Source of the DNA: Methylovirgula sp. HY1
Lineage (GTDB): Bacteria; Pseudomonadota; Alphaproteobacteria; Rhizobiales; Beijerinckiaceae
Assembly (NCBI RefSeq): GCF_019343105.1
Contig: NZ_CP073764.1
Coordinates: 2,170,001 to 2,234,000 of the forward strand
Direction of reading: 5' to 3'
Length of the DNA: 64,000 bases
Shown: in pieces, positions 19,265-29,953 of the stretch
Layout of the letters: each line of letters begins with the position of its first letter
Numbering within the stretch: position 1 is the first letter of the stretch
Notes under the pieces: model-generated
The model's database searches: none
What the model saw: the letters and a program-made list of their open reading frames with translations, nothing else
What the model was told of the DNA's origin: nothing
Translations under genes and position numbers: made by a program

Positions 19265-19942
19265 ATGACAAAAAAAGACATCGACCCGAGCGAAGCATCG
19301 GCTCGCGTTCCTTTTCCTGCTCCCCTCACCGCTCTCGTCGCCTTCGTCGCGGCCCTGGCGTTTCTATATGTGACCAGGACATTTCACCACAACGAAGCGG
19401 TTGCCGAGGTCAAGACTTGCCCGCTGACGGAAGCGGTGATCGGACGCCTCAAGCCGCTGATCCATGGCGAAATCGCGGCATTGGCGCTGGCCGACCCGCC
19501 GCGGCCGATGCCGCCGCTCAACTTTACCGGCCCCGACGGCAAATCGGTGAAATTGTCGGATTTCCGCGGCCGCAATATTCTCCTCAATCTCTGGGCGACC
19601 TGGTGCATCCCATGCCGGCGGGAAATGCCGGCTCTCGACCGGCTCGAGGCCAAAGCCGGCGGTCCCGATTTCCACGTCGTCGCGATCAACATCGATACGG
19701 CGCGGCCCGAAAGGCCGAAAGCCTTTCTGAAAGAAATCGGGGTGAAAAATCTCATCTTTTATACCGATAGCAAGGCCGATGTTTTCCAGACCTTGAAACA
19801 GGACGGCAAGGTCGTGGGGCTGCCGACGACCATATTGGTCGGCAAGGACGGCTGCGCCATCGGTTCCATGGCCGGCCCGGCACAATGGGATTCCGACGAC
19901 GCGCTCGCCCTCATCAAGGCCGAAAACGCTCCAAATCGATAA
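19265..19942 (+). CDS. tlpA: TlpA-family thiol:disulfide interchange protein
   Basis: Membrane-anchored periplasmic thioredoxin-like reductant, used in cytochrome c or cytochrome oxidase maturation in rhizobia. The 225-residue protein has one N-terminal transmembrane helix (about residues 22-40) and a periplasmic thioredoxin fold of about 150 residues. The active site is W-C-I-P-C near 115-119 and the cis-proline is in G-L-P-T-T near 183-187. It lies divergent from argH, an arrangement common in Hyphomicrobiales. Confidence 0.9.
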   Translation: MTKKDIDPSEASARVPFPAPLTALVAFVAALAFLYVTRTFHHNEAVAEVKTCPLTEAVIGRLKPLIHGEIAALALADPPRPMPPLNFTGPDGKSVKLSDFRGRNILLNLWATWCIPCRREMPALDRLEAKAGGPDFHVVAINIDTARPERPKAFLKEIGVKNLIFYTDSKADVFQTLKQDGKVVGLPTTILVGKDGCAIGSMAGPAQWDSDDALALIKAENAPNR

Positions 19943-19991
19943 CTCTAGCGACAGAGAGCGCACAGTGGCCTGAGACGCCGCTGCGCTTCAT

Positions 19992-21170
19992 TCAACTTCC
20001 CCACGGTCCCTTCGGCTTTGCCGCGGATCTCCCCTCAGGTCCCTTGGCCCATGGTCCCTTGGTCCATGCCCCCTTGGTCCATGGGCCTCTTGCCCAAGCG
20101 CCATTTGGACTTGCATTCGCATCGCCCGGCAAGACCTCCGGAACGATCGGCGACGCGCTCAAAAGCGAAGGTGGCGGCACGTCATGGCCGCCGGCGTAGC
20201 GCACCAGCGCCGCGATGCGGCTTTCGATCGAAGGATGCGTCGAAAACCAGCTTCGCTCGGGCGCCATCGCCGGACTCTCGATGAAGAAGGCCGACATATG
20301 CGTGGACGCTTGCGGAATCTGCGGCGCCACTTCGATCTTGCGCAGAGCGGAAATCATTGCATCGGGATTTTTGGTGAGTTCGGCCGAGCCGGAATCGGCG
20401 AGATATTCACGCCGCCGCGACAAGGCAAAGCGAATGAGCACGGCCAGGCCCCAGGAGATCGCTATGATGGCGATCGCAATGACGATCGCAATCACCGCGC
20501 CGCCGCCACCGCCGGAGGATCTGCGGTCGGAATCGCTGTCGGACGAACGCCGGCCGGGGCCAAAGCCCATCGGAAAATACCAATTGTTGAAGATGATCTG
20601 ACCGACAAAGGAAAAAATGCCGGCGAAGATCAAAGCGACAACGAGAAGCTGCGTGTCGCGATTGCGGATATGGGTAAGTTCATGGCCGAGAACCGCCTCC
20701 AATTCCGCGTCGTCGAGCCGCTCCATGAGGCCGCGCGTGACCGCGATCGAATAATTGCCATCATGCAGGCCCGCGGCAAAGGCGTTGAGCCCATCCGTCT
20801 CGATGATCTTCAGCGCCGGCATTGGCAGGCCACGCGAGATGCAGAGATTTTCGAGCGAATTATAGAGCTTGGGTGCTTCGGCGCGGGTGACCGAGGTCGC
20901 CCCTGTCGCCTGATCGATCAGAGTTTGATGAAAACTGAAGGCGATGACGAACCACAGCCCGGCGCCAGCCATGGCGAAAGGCCAGAGACGCGCATAGACA
21001 TGCAGGCTCGCGGCCATGATCTGCGGCAGCGAACCGCCCTCGCCCGCAGCGACGACGAGCGCAAAGGCATAGACCAGCGCCTGCAGCAGCAGAACGAAGC
21101 CGGCAAGCAGGAGCACGGAGTAAAGCCTGTTCTGCCTGATCTGCGTATAGAGACCATAGGCTTTGAACAT
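19992..21170 (-). CDS. M48-family zinc metalloprotease (HtpX-like)
   Basis: Membrane metalloprotease probably acting in envelope quality control. The 392-residue protein has two N-terminal helices (about residues 18-43 and 60-78). The zinc motif H-E-L-T-H lies near residues 163-167 with a third ligand in the E-Y-L-A-D segment near 262. Two further hydrophobic helices lie near 178-195 and 225-247, flanking a serine/glycine-rich loop. The C-terminal 40 residues are a degenerate tryptophan/glycine repeat of W-x-K/R-G units, unusual for the family. It lies downstream of lemA on the same strand, a recurring M48-LemA pairing. Confidence 0.88.
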   Translation of the reverse strand: MFKAYGLYTQIRQNRLYSVLLLAGFVLLLQALVYAFALVVAAGEGGSLPQIMAASLHVYARLWPFAMAGAGLWFVIAFSFHQTLIDQATGATSVTRAEAPKLYNSLENLCISRGLPMPALKIIETDGLNAFAAGLHDGNYSIAVTRGLMERLDDAELEAVLGHELTHIRNRDTQLLVVALIFAGIFSFVGQIIFNNWYFPMGFGPGRRSSDSDSDRRSSGGGGGAVIAIVIAIAIIAISWGLAVLIRFALSRRREYLADSGSAELTKNPDAMISALRKIEVAPQIPQASTHMSAFFIESPAMAPERSWFSTHPSIESRIAALVRYAGGHDVPPPSLLSASPIVPEVLPGDANASPNGAWARGPWTKGAWTKGPWAKGPEGRSAAKPKGPWGS

Positions 21171-21296
21171 GGCGACGATCCTTTGCGGTTCCCTTCAGGG
21201 ACTTTTATCAGGAACGCTTGCGGGGACGTTTGTTGACAGGGCGCTTGTTGACGGGGCGCTTGCCGATCGACGCAAGGCGCGAGTCTGAAGACCCCC

Positions 21297-21857
21297 TCAG
21301 AACTTCACTTGCGGCGCTTGCTCGATCACCTGCTTTTCCGCAACATCCACATTGAAGAAATCCTGGGACTGAAAACCGAGCGATGCGGCAAACAGGCCGG
21401 CAGGCATGGATTCGCGCGTGGCATTATATTCGGCAGCGGCATTGTTGTAGAAGCGGCGTGCCGCGGCGATCTTGTTTTCGAGGTCGGAGAGATCGCTCTG
21501 CAATTGCAGAAAATTCTGGTTCGCCTTCAAATCGGGATAGGCTTCCGCCAGGGCGAAGACACGCACCAGCGCATTGGACAAGGCCCCTTCGGCCGCGGCT
21601 TGCGCGGCCGGCCCATGCGCGGCCGCCGCTGCATTGCGCGCTTTCACGACTTCGTCCAGCGTCCCGCGCTCATGCGCGGCATAGCCTTGCACCGTCGCAA
21701 CCAAGTTGGGCACGAGATCGTGGCGCTGCTTCAATTGCACATCGATATCGGAAAAGGCCTGCCGGCAGCGCTGCCGCAACGACACAAGCCCGTTATAGGT
21801 CAGGACCAGCCAGATCCCGATGAGGACGAGGATGCCGAGTAAGATCCAACCTGCCAT
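21297..21857 (-). CDS. lemA: LemA family protein
   Basis: Protein of unknown biochemical role with one N-terminal membrane helix and a long helical domain outside. The 186 residues begin with a hydrophobic segment (about 3-22), followed by the conserved Y-N-x-L-V motif and F-S-D-I-D-V-Q-L-K-Q-R-H-D-L-V-P-N-L. The end F-F-N-V-D-V-A is typical. The ATG at 21857 has an excellent GGGAGG seven to eight bases upstream, so an 18-codon longer form is rejected. It precedes an M48 protease gene by about 125 bp. Confidence 0.92.
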   Translation of the reverse strand: MAGWILLGILVLIGIWLVLTYNGLVSLRQRCRQAFSDIDVQLKQRHDLVPNLVATVQGYAAHERGTLDEVVKARNAAAAAHGPAAQAAAEGALSNALVRVFALAEAYPDLKANQNFLQLQSDLSDLENKIAAARRFYNNAAAEYNATRESMPAGLFAASLGFQSQDFFNVDVAEKQVIEQAPQVKF

Positions 21858-22080
21858 CACCACCTCCCAGAGCACGATCCCGAAGAACGACCAATGTTCA
21901 GAAAAGATCATGTGTCGAAACGAAGACTTAGAACGCGATGGGAGCTTCCTACTTCAATGTCGTCTTGCCCGTTCGCGCCAGCAAAGTCATAAGACAAGCG
22001 TTTTCCGATCGGATGGAATCATTTGATCGAGAACGATCGATCGACGCGACCGAGCGCCATCCTGAACCGATCGTCGGCGC

Positions 22081-22118
22081 TACAAAAGCCGCGGCCCCGT
22101 AACGGAGCCGCGGCTTTT
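22081..22118 (-). terminator. Rho-independent terminator after the Tim44-like gene
   Basis: On the minus strand the arms AAAAGCCGCGGC and GCCGCGGCTTTT form a strong stem ending in a T-run, 10 bp after the stop codon at 22128. Confidence 0.85.
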
Positions 22119-22127
22119 CTGGTATGG

Positions 22128-23069
22128 TCAGGCAGCCTGCTGAATGGCCGAGAGCAGCCAGGCTTGAGGGGCGCCGCCCGCCGGACGCACGAAGGTCCAA
22201 AGCTCGGTCGCTTCCTCCGGCTGATTGGGATTGCCGGAAACAATGCGCCCGCTCGCCTTGTCAATCATCGTGTCGATCAACGAGAACTGCATGGCGACAG
22301 TGGCATATTCGGCACCGCCTTCGCGCCAGGCTTCGGCGAGATCGCCCTTCAGCAGCCTGACCGCCGAGACGCGGTTGACGGTGCCCCGCCGCGCATTGCC
22401 TTCGAGTTCTTCGCTGAAATAGCCGACCATTTCCGGCGTTGCCAACTGCCGCAGGCGGCCGAGATCCTCATTGCTGAAGGCCGATTCGACCTCTCCCAGC
22501 TTCTGTTCAAAGGCCGTGTAATCCTGCGCACCGATCGGTAGCTGTATGCCGCCTTCCGGTGCGCCACCGCTGATTCTGCCGAAGCCGCCCGGCTGCGGCG
22601 CGGCGCCATAGGCGGACCCTTGCGGACCGCCGAAGGCCGGCTGCTGGCGATTGCGGAAAAAGTTCATGGCGAAGCGCACCACGAGGAACAGGAGACCGAT
22701 CTGGATCAAAAGGCCGAGGAAGGACGAGCCGCCGCCAAGACCGCCGAAAAAGCCGTGACCGGACAACATGCCAAGCAAACCGGCACCGAGGAAGCCACCG
22801 AGCAAGCCGCCCATCAGGCCATGACCGAAACTGCCACCAAAGAGGCCCGGCGAACGGATGCCGTTATTGGGACGGAAGAAGCCCGGATTGGAGGTCGTCG
22901 AGCGCTGGATCGGCGCTGCTCGGAACGGGCTGGACGGCGCGCTGAATGTACGGCCACCGCGACTGCCCATGGAAAAGCCGCCGCCGGCGCGCGCAAAAGC
23001 ATCGCCCATTATGCCGAGACTCAGCAGAGCGGCCAGCATCAAAATGAAAGTTTTCGAACGAAACGACAT
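22128..23069 (-). CDS. Tim44-like domain protein
   Basis: Membrane protein of unknown role with a Tim44-like C-terminal domain, related to a mitochondrial import factor but probably of different function in bacteria. The 313 residues comprise a signal-type N-terminal helix (about 6-25), a glycine/phenylalanine-rich stretch (27-105) with a hydrophobic segment, a further helix near 118-135, and the Tim44-like domain (about 175-313). The ATG at 23069 gives a normal signal peptide; a start nine codons upstream is less likely. It is divergent from the TetR gene and followed by a strong terminator. Confidence 0.85.
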   Translation of the reverse strand: MSFRSKTFILMLAALLSLGIMGDAFARAGGGFSMGSRGGRTFSAPSSPFRAAPIQRSTTSNPGFFRPNNGIRSPGLFGGSFGHGLMGGLLGGFLGAGLLGMLSGHGFFGGLGGGSSFLGLLIQIGLLFLVVRFAMNFFRNRQQPAFGGPQGSAYGAAPQPGGFGRISGGAPEGGIQLPIGAQDYTAFEQKLGEVESAFSNEDLGRLRQLATPEMVGYFSEELEGNARRGTVNRVSAVRLLKGDLAEAWREGGAEYATVAMQFSLIDTMIDKASGRIVSGNPNQPEEATELWTFVRPAGGAPQAWLLSAIQQAA

Positions 23070-23271
23070 GCGAAGATCCTGTGAAGAAGATCCCAATGAA
23101 CCGGGCTCGTTTCAGCCGGGCCTCCCCAATATGGGAAGACCGGCATCAATCTGCAAAGAGCGGGTCGGCCAAGATCCGGGAAAAGCACCAGGCCGGCGCG
23201 GCGATCGCCGGCTTTCACGGTTTCTTGCCTGCGGCGTGGCCAGCTTCGCCTGAAAAGATTAAAACGGTTTC

Positions 23272-23922
23272 ATGATTCACAAACATCCTTTTTTCGGCCA
23301 AGCCCGATTCGGGGGCGCCCGCCGCGGTTATCATCACGGCAGCCTCAAGGACGCGCTGATCGAAGCGGCGCGCACCTTGATCGCCGAGCACGGCCCAGCC
23401 GGGTTCACGCTCGCGGAGGCCGCCAAGCTCGTCGGCGTCACCGCCGCGGCGCCCTACCGGCATTTCACCGATCGTAATGATCTCATTGGCGCATTGGCAC
23501 GGCGCGGCTTCGAGCTTTTCAGCGAGCGGCTGGCCGGAGCCTGGGACGAGGGGCGACCCGATGCCCGCGCCGCACTCAAACGCATGGGCCGCGCCTATCT
23601 CGCCTTCGCCCTGAGCGAGCCTGGCCTCTATTCGGCAATGTTCAACGATGTGAAAGCTCTGCGCCGGCCGTTCTCCTGCGCAGCGGCCGACAAGGCTTTC
23701 GACGGGCTCGGCCGCGCCGCGGCCACCCTCCTCGCCGGCGCCAATGTCACGCCAGCCGATATCCGCCGCTTGGCCTTCGAGATATGGGCTCTGTCGCATG
23801 GCACGGCCATGCTGGCCGTCGCCGGCCATCTCGACCCAGAGCGCGGCGATGATCCGCCGGCCATTCTCGAACGAGGCGCGGAAGCCTTGGTCGATCAGGC
23901 GCTGATGCGCGCCCGTGCGTGA
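23272..23922 (+). CDS. TetR/AcrR family transcriptional regulator
   Basis: Dimeric DNA-binding repressor, 216 residues. The N-terminal helix-turn-helix spans about 18-65: Y-H-H-G-S-L-K-D-A-L-I-E-A-A opens it, F-T-L-A-E-A-A-K-L-V-G-V holds the turn, and P-Y-R-H-F is the recognition-helix ending. The C-terminal ligand domain is of the WHG type (I-W-A-L-S-H-G-T-A near 170). The ligand is unknown. A palindrome at 24029-24047, between this gene and the DUF2852 gene, is a candidate operator. Confidence 0.9.
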   Translation: MIHKHPFFGQARFGGARRGYHHGSLKDALIEAARTLIAEHGPAGFTLAEAAKLVGVTAAAPYRHFTDRNDLIGALARRGFELFSERLAGAWDEGRPDARAALKRMGRAYLAFALSEPGLYSAMFNDVKALRRPFSCAAADKAFDGLGRAAATLLAGANVTPADIRRLAFEIWALSHGTAMLAVAGHLDPERGDDPPAILERGAEALVDQALMRARA

Positions 23923-24028
23923 ACTGCCTGCCACCATATTCCAAAACGATTTCGGTCTTGCGCTGGGAAGGTAGCCGTCCGTCGGCTTTGACAATTCTCG
24001 AGCCATTCTCGACAAGCGCCCTATGTTA

Positions 24029-24047
24029 ATGTAAGGTACTTTTACAT
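24029..24047. promoter_or_regulatory. Candidate TetR-type operator
   Basis: Imperfect palindrome with 6-bp arms ATGTAA and TTACAT around a 7-bp centre, in an AT-rich patch 34 bp before the DUF2852 start and 107 bp after the tetR stop. A TTGACA-like element lies near 23989. Binding by the neighbouring regulator is inferred from position only. Confidence 0.4.
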
Positions 24048-24080
24048 CGCGGCCTCCCTTGGCTGCTATGGAGGATAGAA

Positions 24081-24608
24081 ATGAGCGTCTATTCAGACAC
24101 CTGCGGGCAGCGCTCGAATTCCGAAGGCCGCCCAGGCATGCATAAGAGCTGCGGGCTCGGTTGGAAGCCGATCGAACTCGTCGCTATGATCCTCGGCTTC
24201 ATCGTCTTCTGGCCGATCGGGCTGGCGATCCTCTTGGCCAAGATCTGGCAGAAGAAGAGCGCCTATGCCGGCGACCTTCCGAGCTTCGTCGAGTCCAAAT
24301 TCCGCGAGAAATGGGGGCAGAAAATGGGTCGTCATTGGGCTTGCCGCAGCAGCGGCGATTTTGCCGGCCGGCGTTGGGAGTTTCGGGCCGGCATGCGTTC
24401 GTCCGGCAATGTCGCTTTCGACGAATGGCGCGAGGCCGAACTCGCCCGGCTCGAGGAAGAACGCCAAAAGCTTCTCGCCGCCGAGCGTGAATTCGGCGAC
24501 TTCATGGACAATCTCCGCCGCGCCAAGGACCGCGAGGAATTCGATCGTTTCATGAACGCGCGCCGCAACTCGGGCGGCCAAGGCAGCGGACCCCAGCCTT
24601 CCGCGTAA
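24081..24608 (+). CDS. DUF2852 domain-containing membrane protein
   Basis: Alphaproteobacterial protein of unknown function, 175 residues. It begins with a cysteine-containing stretch, then W-K-P-I-E-L-V-A-M-I-L-G-F and one or two close hydrophobic helices near residues 34-57. A soluble charged region follows (about 105-165), with the helical run E-L-A-R-L-E-E-E-R-Q-K-L-L-A-A-E-R-E-F. The ATG at 24081 has GGAGG upstream (around 24069). It follows the TetR gene by about 160 bp and a candidate operator lies between them. Confidence 0.8.
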   Translation: MSVYSDTCGQRSNSEGRPGMHKSCGLGWKPIELVAMILGFIVFWPIGLAILLAKIWQKKSAYAGDLPSFVESKFREKWGQKMGRHWACRSSGDFAGRRWEFRAGMRSSGNVAFDEWREAELARLEEERQKLLAAEREFGDFMDNLRRAKDREEFDRFMNARRNSGGQGSGPQPSA

Positions 24609-24650
24609 CGATCGCAGGCTTCACGCCTCACGCAGGCCGCGTTTCGCTCG

Positions 24651-24680
24651 GAGCATGTCCCAAAAGGGCATGCTCTTTTT
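24651..24680 (+). terminator. Rho-independent terminator after the DUF2852 gene
   Basis: GAGCATGTCCC-AAAA-GGGCATGCTC followed by TTTTT. The stem has one bulged base and lies about 40 bp after the stop codon. Confidence 0.8.
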
Positions 24681-24731
24681 ATATGTGCTTCATTTCATCG
24701 GCGCGATCATCGCGCGAGAAATCGGCGCGCC

Positions 24732-25154
24732 CTATTCGATCGGCCCGGTGCGCAGGCGCTTTGTCTCGCCGCGTTTGACCTTCGTATCGACGCGTCGCTT
24801 CTTCGATGCGAGCGTTGGCCGCGTCGCAACGCGACGCTTCGGTCGCACCGCAGCCTTGATGACGAGCTGCCGTAATCTCTCCAGAGCATCTTCGCGATTG
24901 CGCTCCTGCGAGCGAAAGCGCTGCGCCGAGAGGATGAGCACGCCGTCTTGCGTCAGGCGGCTGCCGGCGAGCTTTTCGAGTCGGCGTCTGACATATTCGT
25001 CGAGCGACGGCGAATGCCGCACATCGATGCGCAATTGCACCGCCGTCTCGACCTTATTGACATTTTGGCCGCCCGGCCCGGAGGCGCGCAGGAAAGCGAA
25101 GGCGATTTCCGATTCATCGATCGCCAAGCCCGGCGCAATTGCAAAACTCGCCAT
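24732..25154 (-). CDS. arfB: Alternative ribosome-rescue factor ArfB
   Basis: Peptidyl-tRNA hydrolase that releases stalled ribosomes without a stop codon. The 140-residue protein has the catalytic G-G-Q at residues 28-30 within S-G-P-G-G-Q-N-V-N-K, followed by release-factor domain motifs. It ends in a basic tail of about 40 residues, the part that enters the empty mRNA channel in this family. The ATG at 25154, with GAGGCGGG upstream, is preferred over a 44-codon longer frame. It is divergent from the extensin-like gene. Confidence 0.93.
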   Translation of the reverse strand: MASFAIAPGLAIDESEIAFAFLRASGPGGQNVNKVETAVQLRIDVRHSPSLDEYVRRRLEKLAGSRLTQDGVLILSAQRFRSQERNREDALERLRQLVIKAAVRPKRRVATRPTLASKKRRVDTKVKRGETKRLRTGPIE

Positions 25155-25285
25155 TGGCGTCCCGCCTCGAAGTGCCGCCGACCTCTGCTGGCCGGCGGTG
25201 CACATGCGCCACATAAAGCATCGAAAGCGCAGCGTTAACCTTCTTGTTTTAACGGCACTTAAGAAATTTCGCACAGTTTTAGTCA

Positions 25286-26335
25286 ATGGCGCGTCGCGTT
25301 CTGCCCTATGCCGCCTTCGCAGCGGTTCTTCTCATGCTCGCGGGCTGCTCCGATTTCGGACGCGCACGGCGGCCGGCTTGGCGGACCCAGGCCGAAAATG
25401 CTTGCGTCGCCTCCGGCTTCATCCACGAGTCCGCCTATATCGAGCCGGAACGTGAAATCGGCGGCCCAGGCATCTGTGGCCTGACACACCCCTATCGGGT
25501 GACGGCGCTGCTCGATGGCACGGTCACGCTGAATGGACATTACACGCTCGACTGTCCGATGGTCGCCACATTGAACAATTGGGTGCGCGACGTCGTCGAA
25601 CCGGAAGCGCAGGCGCGTTTCAACGAGCGGGTCGTCGAAATCACCAGCATGGGCGCCTATAGCTGCCGCGGCATCAATGGCATGGCCGGTGCGCGGCTGT
25701 CCGAACATGCGTTCGGCAATGCGATCGACATCAGCGGCTTCCGCCTCGCCGACGGACGCCTCATCACGGTCGTCCACGACTGGAGCCGCGGCGATCCCGC
25801 AACGCAGGCCTTTTTGCGCGATGTCGATGGCGGCGCCTGCAGCTATTTCACCACGGTGTTGGGGCCGGGCTACAATATCTTTCACTACAACCATATTCAT
25901 GTCGATCTGGCGATGCGCGGCAACACCTCGACCGGCCCACGCCGCGCCTGCCATCCGCGGCCGCGATTGGCGCCGCCGTCGACGCGCGCTCCCGATGGAT
26001 TGCCCGAGCCGCCGCCGCTCGACGAGGAGCTCGATATTTCGCAGGCCGGCGCGGCCGGCGCACAAGCCCTGGACCTGCATGGGCCGGGCGGAACACTCGC
26101 CGCGGCCGTGCCGGCGCCCGTACCGGGCTCGCTCTATCATGCGCCGCCGGTGCCGGGATCGGCCTATCGGCCCTATCATTCCGTGGCGTCAACCTCCACC
26201 GCCTATGCCCCTACACCGACGGCCGATGTCGGCAGCTATAGCCCCGCGCCTCGGCATCGCCTGTTGCAATCCAGCGGCAACCCGGCGCCTGAGGGCAGAC
26301 CCCGCGATTGGGATCTGACGTCTTCAAATCAGTAA
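25286..26335 (+). CDS. Extensin-like C-terminal domain lipoprotein
   Basis: Predicted envelope lipoprotein of 349 residues. The lipobox L-A-G-C places the lipidated cysteine at residue 21. The extensin-like domain covers about 35-215, with S-C-R-G-I-N-G, S-E-H-A-F-G-N-A-I-D-I and the closing histidine motif Y-N-H-I-H-V-D-L. The last 130 residues are proline/alanine-rich and low in complexity. The H-x(n)-D and H-x-H residues recall zinc peptidases of the D,D-peptidase type, so peptidoglycan processing is plausible but not shown. Confidence 0.88.
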   Translation: MARRVLPYAAFAAVLLMLAGCSDFGRARRPAWRTQAENACVASGFIHESAYIEPEREIGGPGICGLTHPYRVTALLDGTVTLNGHYTLDCPMVATLNNWVRDVVEPEAQARFNERVVEITSMGAYSCRGINGMAGARLSEHAFGNAIDISGFRLADGRLITVVHDWSRGDPATQAFLRDVDGGACSYFTTVLGPGYNIFHYNHIHVDLAMRGNTSTGPRRACHPRPRLAPPSTRAPDGLPEPPPLDEELDISQAGAAGAQALDLHGPGGTLAAAVPAPVPGSLYHAPPVPGSAYRPYHSVASTSTAYAPTPTADVGSYSPAPRHRLLQSSGNPAPEGRPRDWDLTSSNQ

Positions 26336-26360
26336 TAGGGATTGCCAGAGCGGCGCCCAA

Positions 26361-26385
26361 TAAAAAGCCCCCGGAGAGGGGGGCT
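26361..26385 (-). terminator. Rho-independent terminator after pnp
   Basis: On the minus strand AGCCCCC and GGGGGCT arms are followed by TTTTTA, about 100 bp after the pnp stop. The extensin-like gene ends 25 bp away on the other strand. Confidence 0.75.
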
Positions 26386-26485
26386 GCATTCCAAAGCGAT
26401 GCTTTTGAACCTTGTCCAGTCCAAGCCGCGCGGACGCGGCTTGGACCATGAGCACTATCGATTCAGGCAAATCCGAAATCGAGAA

Positions 26486-28633
<2,148 letters not shown>

Positions 28634-29026
28634 GCCTAGTCTTTCTCAGGAAGACGGCAAAGACCCGAGGCCATGAGCAAGACGGCGAGAGGCTGACCAC
28701 GGCTAGGACGCCGTCATGTCGTGGCAGCGCCTGGCGATCCTGCCATGGCTCGCTTTGCCGGGGTGCGGGCGAAGGCCCCATGCCATCGCACCGCAAACGG
28801 AAGCGCAATTGGCCCCCGAAAGCGATATTAAAACGCGTTTTCGCGCCGGAGGAAATGACACATCCTATGTCATTTCCCGGAATGCGATTGCTTTCAAGCA
28901 AAAAACCACGCCCCAGCCAAGGAGTCTGCCTCGGCCGGGGCATAGAATAAGCTTCGGGACAGTCTCGCAAGCGGCGGCATGACAGGCTGGCAGTCTCTCG
29001 ACCGCAAGCGCCGCCGCCGCAAACGA
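28634..29026 (-). promoter_or_regulatory. rpsO-pnp intergenic leader
   Basis: About 390 bp without a supported gene. It contains the perfect 10-bp inverted repeat GGAAATGACA / TGTCATTTCC at 28851-28860 and 28868-28877 with a 7-nt loop. In enterobacteria the pnp leader carries an RNase III stem used for autoregulation; the position here is comparable, the function is inferred. Confidence 0.5.
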
Positions 29027-29296
29027 TCAGCGGCGGATGCCGAGTCGCTCGATCAGGCTGCGATAGCGCGGCTCATCCTTGCGCTTCACGTAATCGAGCA
29101 ATTGCCGCCGCTGCGAGACGAGCTTCAACAGCCCGCGGCGGGAATGATTGTCCTTGATATGGGTCTTGAAATGTTCGGTCAGATAGGTGATCCGCTCCGT
29201 CAGGATCGCAACCTGAACCTCGGGCGAGCCGGTATCGCCGGGCGCATTCGCATAGTCTTTGATGAGCGCCTGCTTGCGCTCTGCCGTCATCGACAT
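29027..29296 (-). CDS. rpsO: 30S ribosomal protein S15
   Basis: Primary 16S rRNA-binding protein of the small subunit platform. The 89-residue length is standard. Motifs include D-T-G-S-P-E-V-Q-V near residues 21-29, the helix [11 protein letters not shown], and [14 protein letters not shown] near 50-63. The ATG at 29296 is fixed by the family N-terminus M-S-M-T-A-E-R-K; a 60-codon longer frame is rejected. It starts the rpsO-pnp pair. Confidence 0.97.
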   Translation of the reverse strand: MSMTAERKQALIKDYANAPGDTGSPEVQVAILTERITYLTEHFKTHIKDNHSRRGLLKLVSQRRQLLDYVKRKDEPRYRSLIERLGIRR

Positions 29297-29556
29297 CGAT
29301 AGTCCTTTCGAATTTTGAAAAAATCTCCGCCCTCGGCCAAGCCGGGATGTCGTCCAGCAGGGTTTTGGGAGGAGCGCGCCGCCAATTTTGGGGTGCGAAC
29401 TGGGCTTATACAGGAAAATGGAGTGAGGGGAAGGGCTGGTGGCGAAACCCAGGCGAGCCCCGGAGAGTCGCGCCAATCGCCCCGCCAGCCGCCTCAGACC
29501 GCCGAAGCGTCGTTCGCCCTGCGACCGCTCGATGAAACGAAGGTCTGCGCCTCATT

Positions 29557-29953
29557 TCATCCATGTTTCCGAACGCTCTTCGCCCCGACACTGCGGGCGC
29601 CGTCTCTCGCGGGGCGGGCCGGCTTCTTGGCGACCGCTTTCTTGGCCACCACTTTCTTGACGGCTGCCTTTTTGGTCGCCGCCTTCGGCGCCTCACGCGT
29701 CTCATGAACGATCGCGCGCAACGCCGCATCGAGCCGTGTCTGCCAACCGGCACCGCCAGCCTTGAAATAGGCGACGACTTCGGACGAGAGCCGGATGGAA
29801 AGCAATCAGCTCCGGCGCAACCTCGCGGACGGGACGCATTTTTGCGAAAAGTGCATCACTGATCTCAGGCGAGTCGACAGCGTCCCAATCCTCTTGGGCA
29901 ATGTGGTCAGGGTTCTTCGGTATAGAGGGCTTATTTCTTCTCCTCGCGATCAT
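29557..29953 (-). pseudogene. brnA: BrnA-type antitoxin, frameshifted
   Basis: The 5' part (start ATG 29953, overlapping the brnT 3' end) encodes a BrnA-like N-terminus with D-H-I-A-Q-E-D-W-D-A-V-D-S-P and ends its homology at A-P-E-L-I-A. The 3' part continues in another frame near 29806-29811 with the ribbon-helix-helix region L-S-I-R-L-S-S-E-V-V-A-Y-F-K and G-W-Q-T-R-L-D-A-A-L-R. A one-base shift joins them. After the fold comes an unusual alanine/lysine-rich basic tail of about 45 residues. Family assignment is confident. Whether the shift is a true mutation, a sequencing error or recoding cannot be decided here. Confidence 0.72.
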
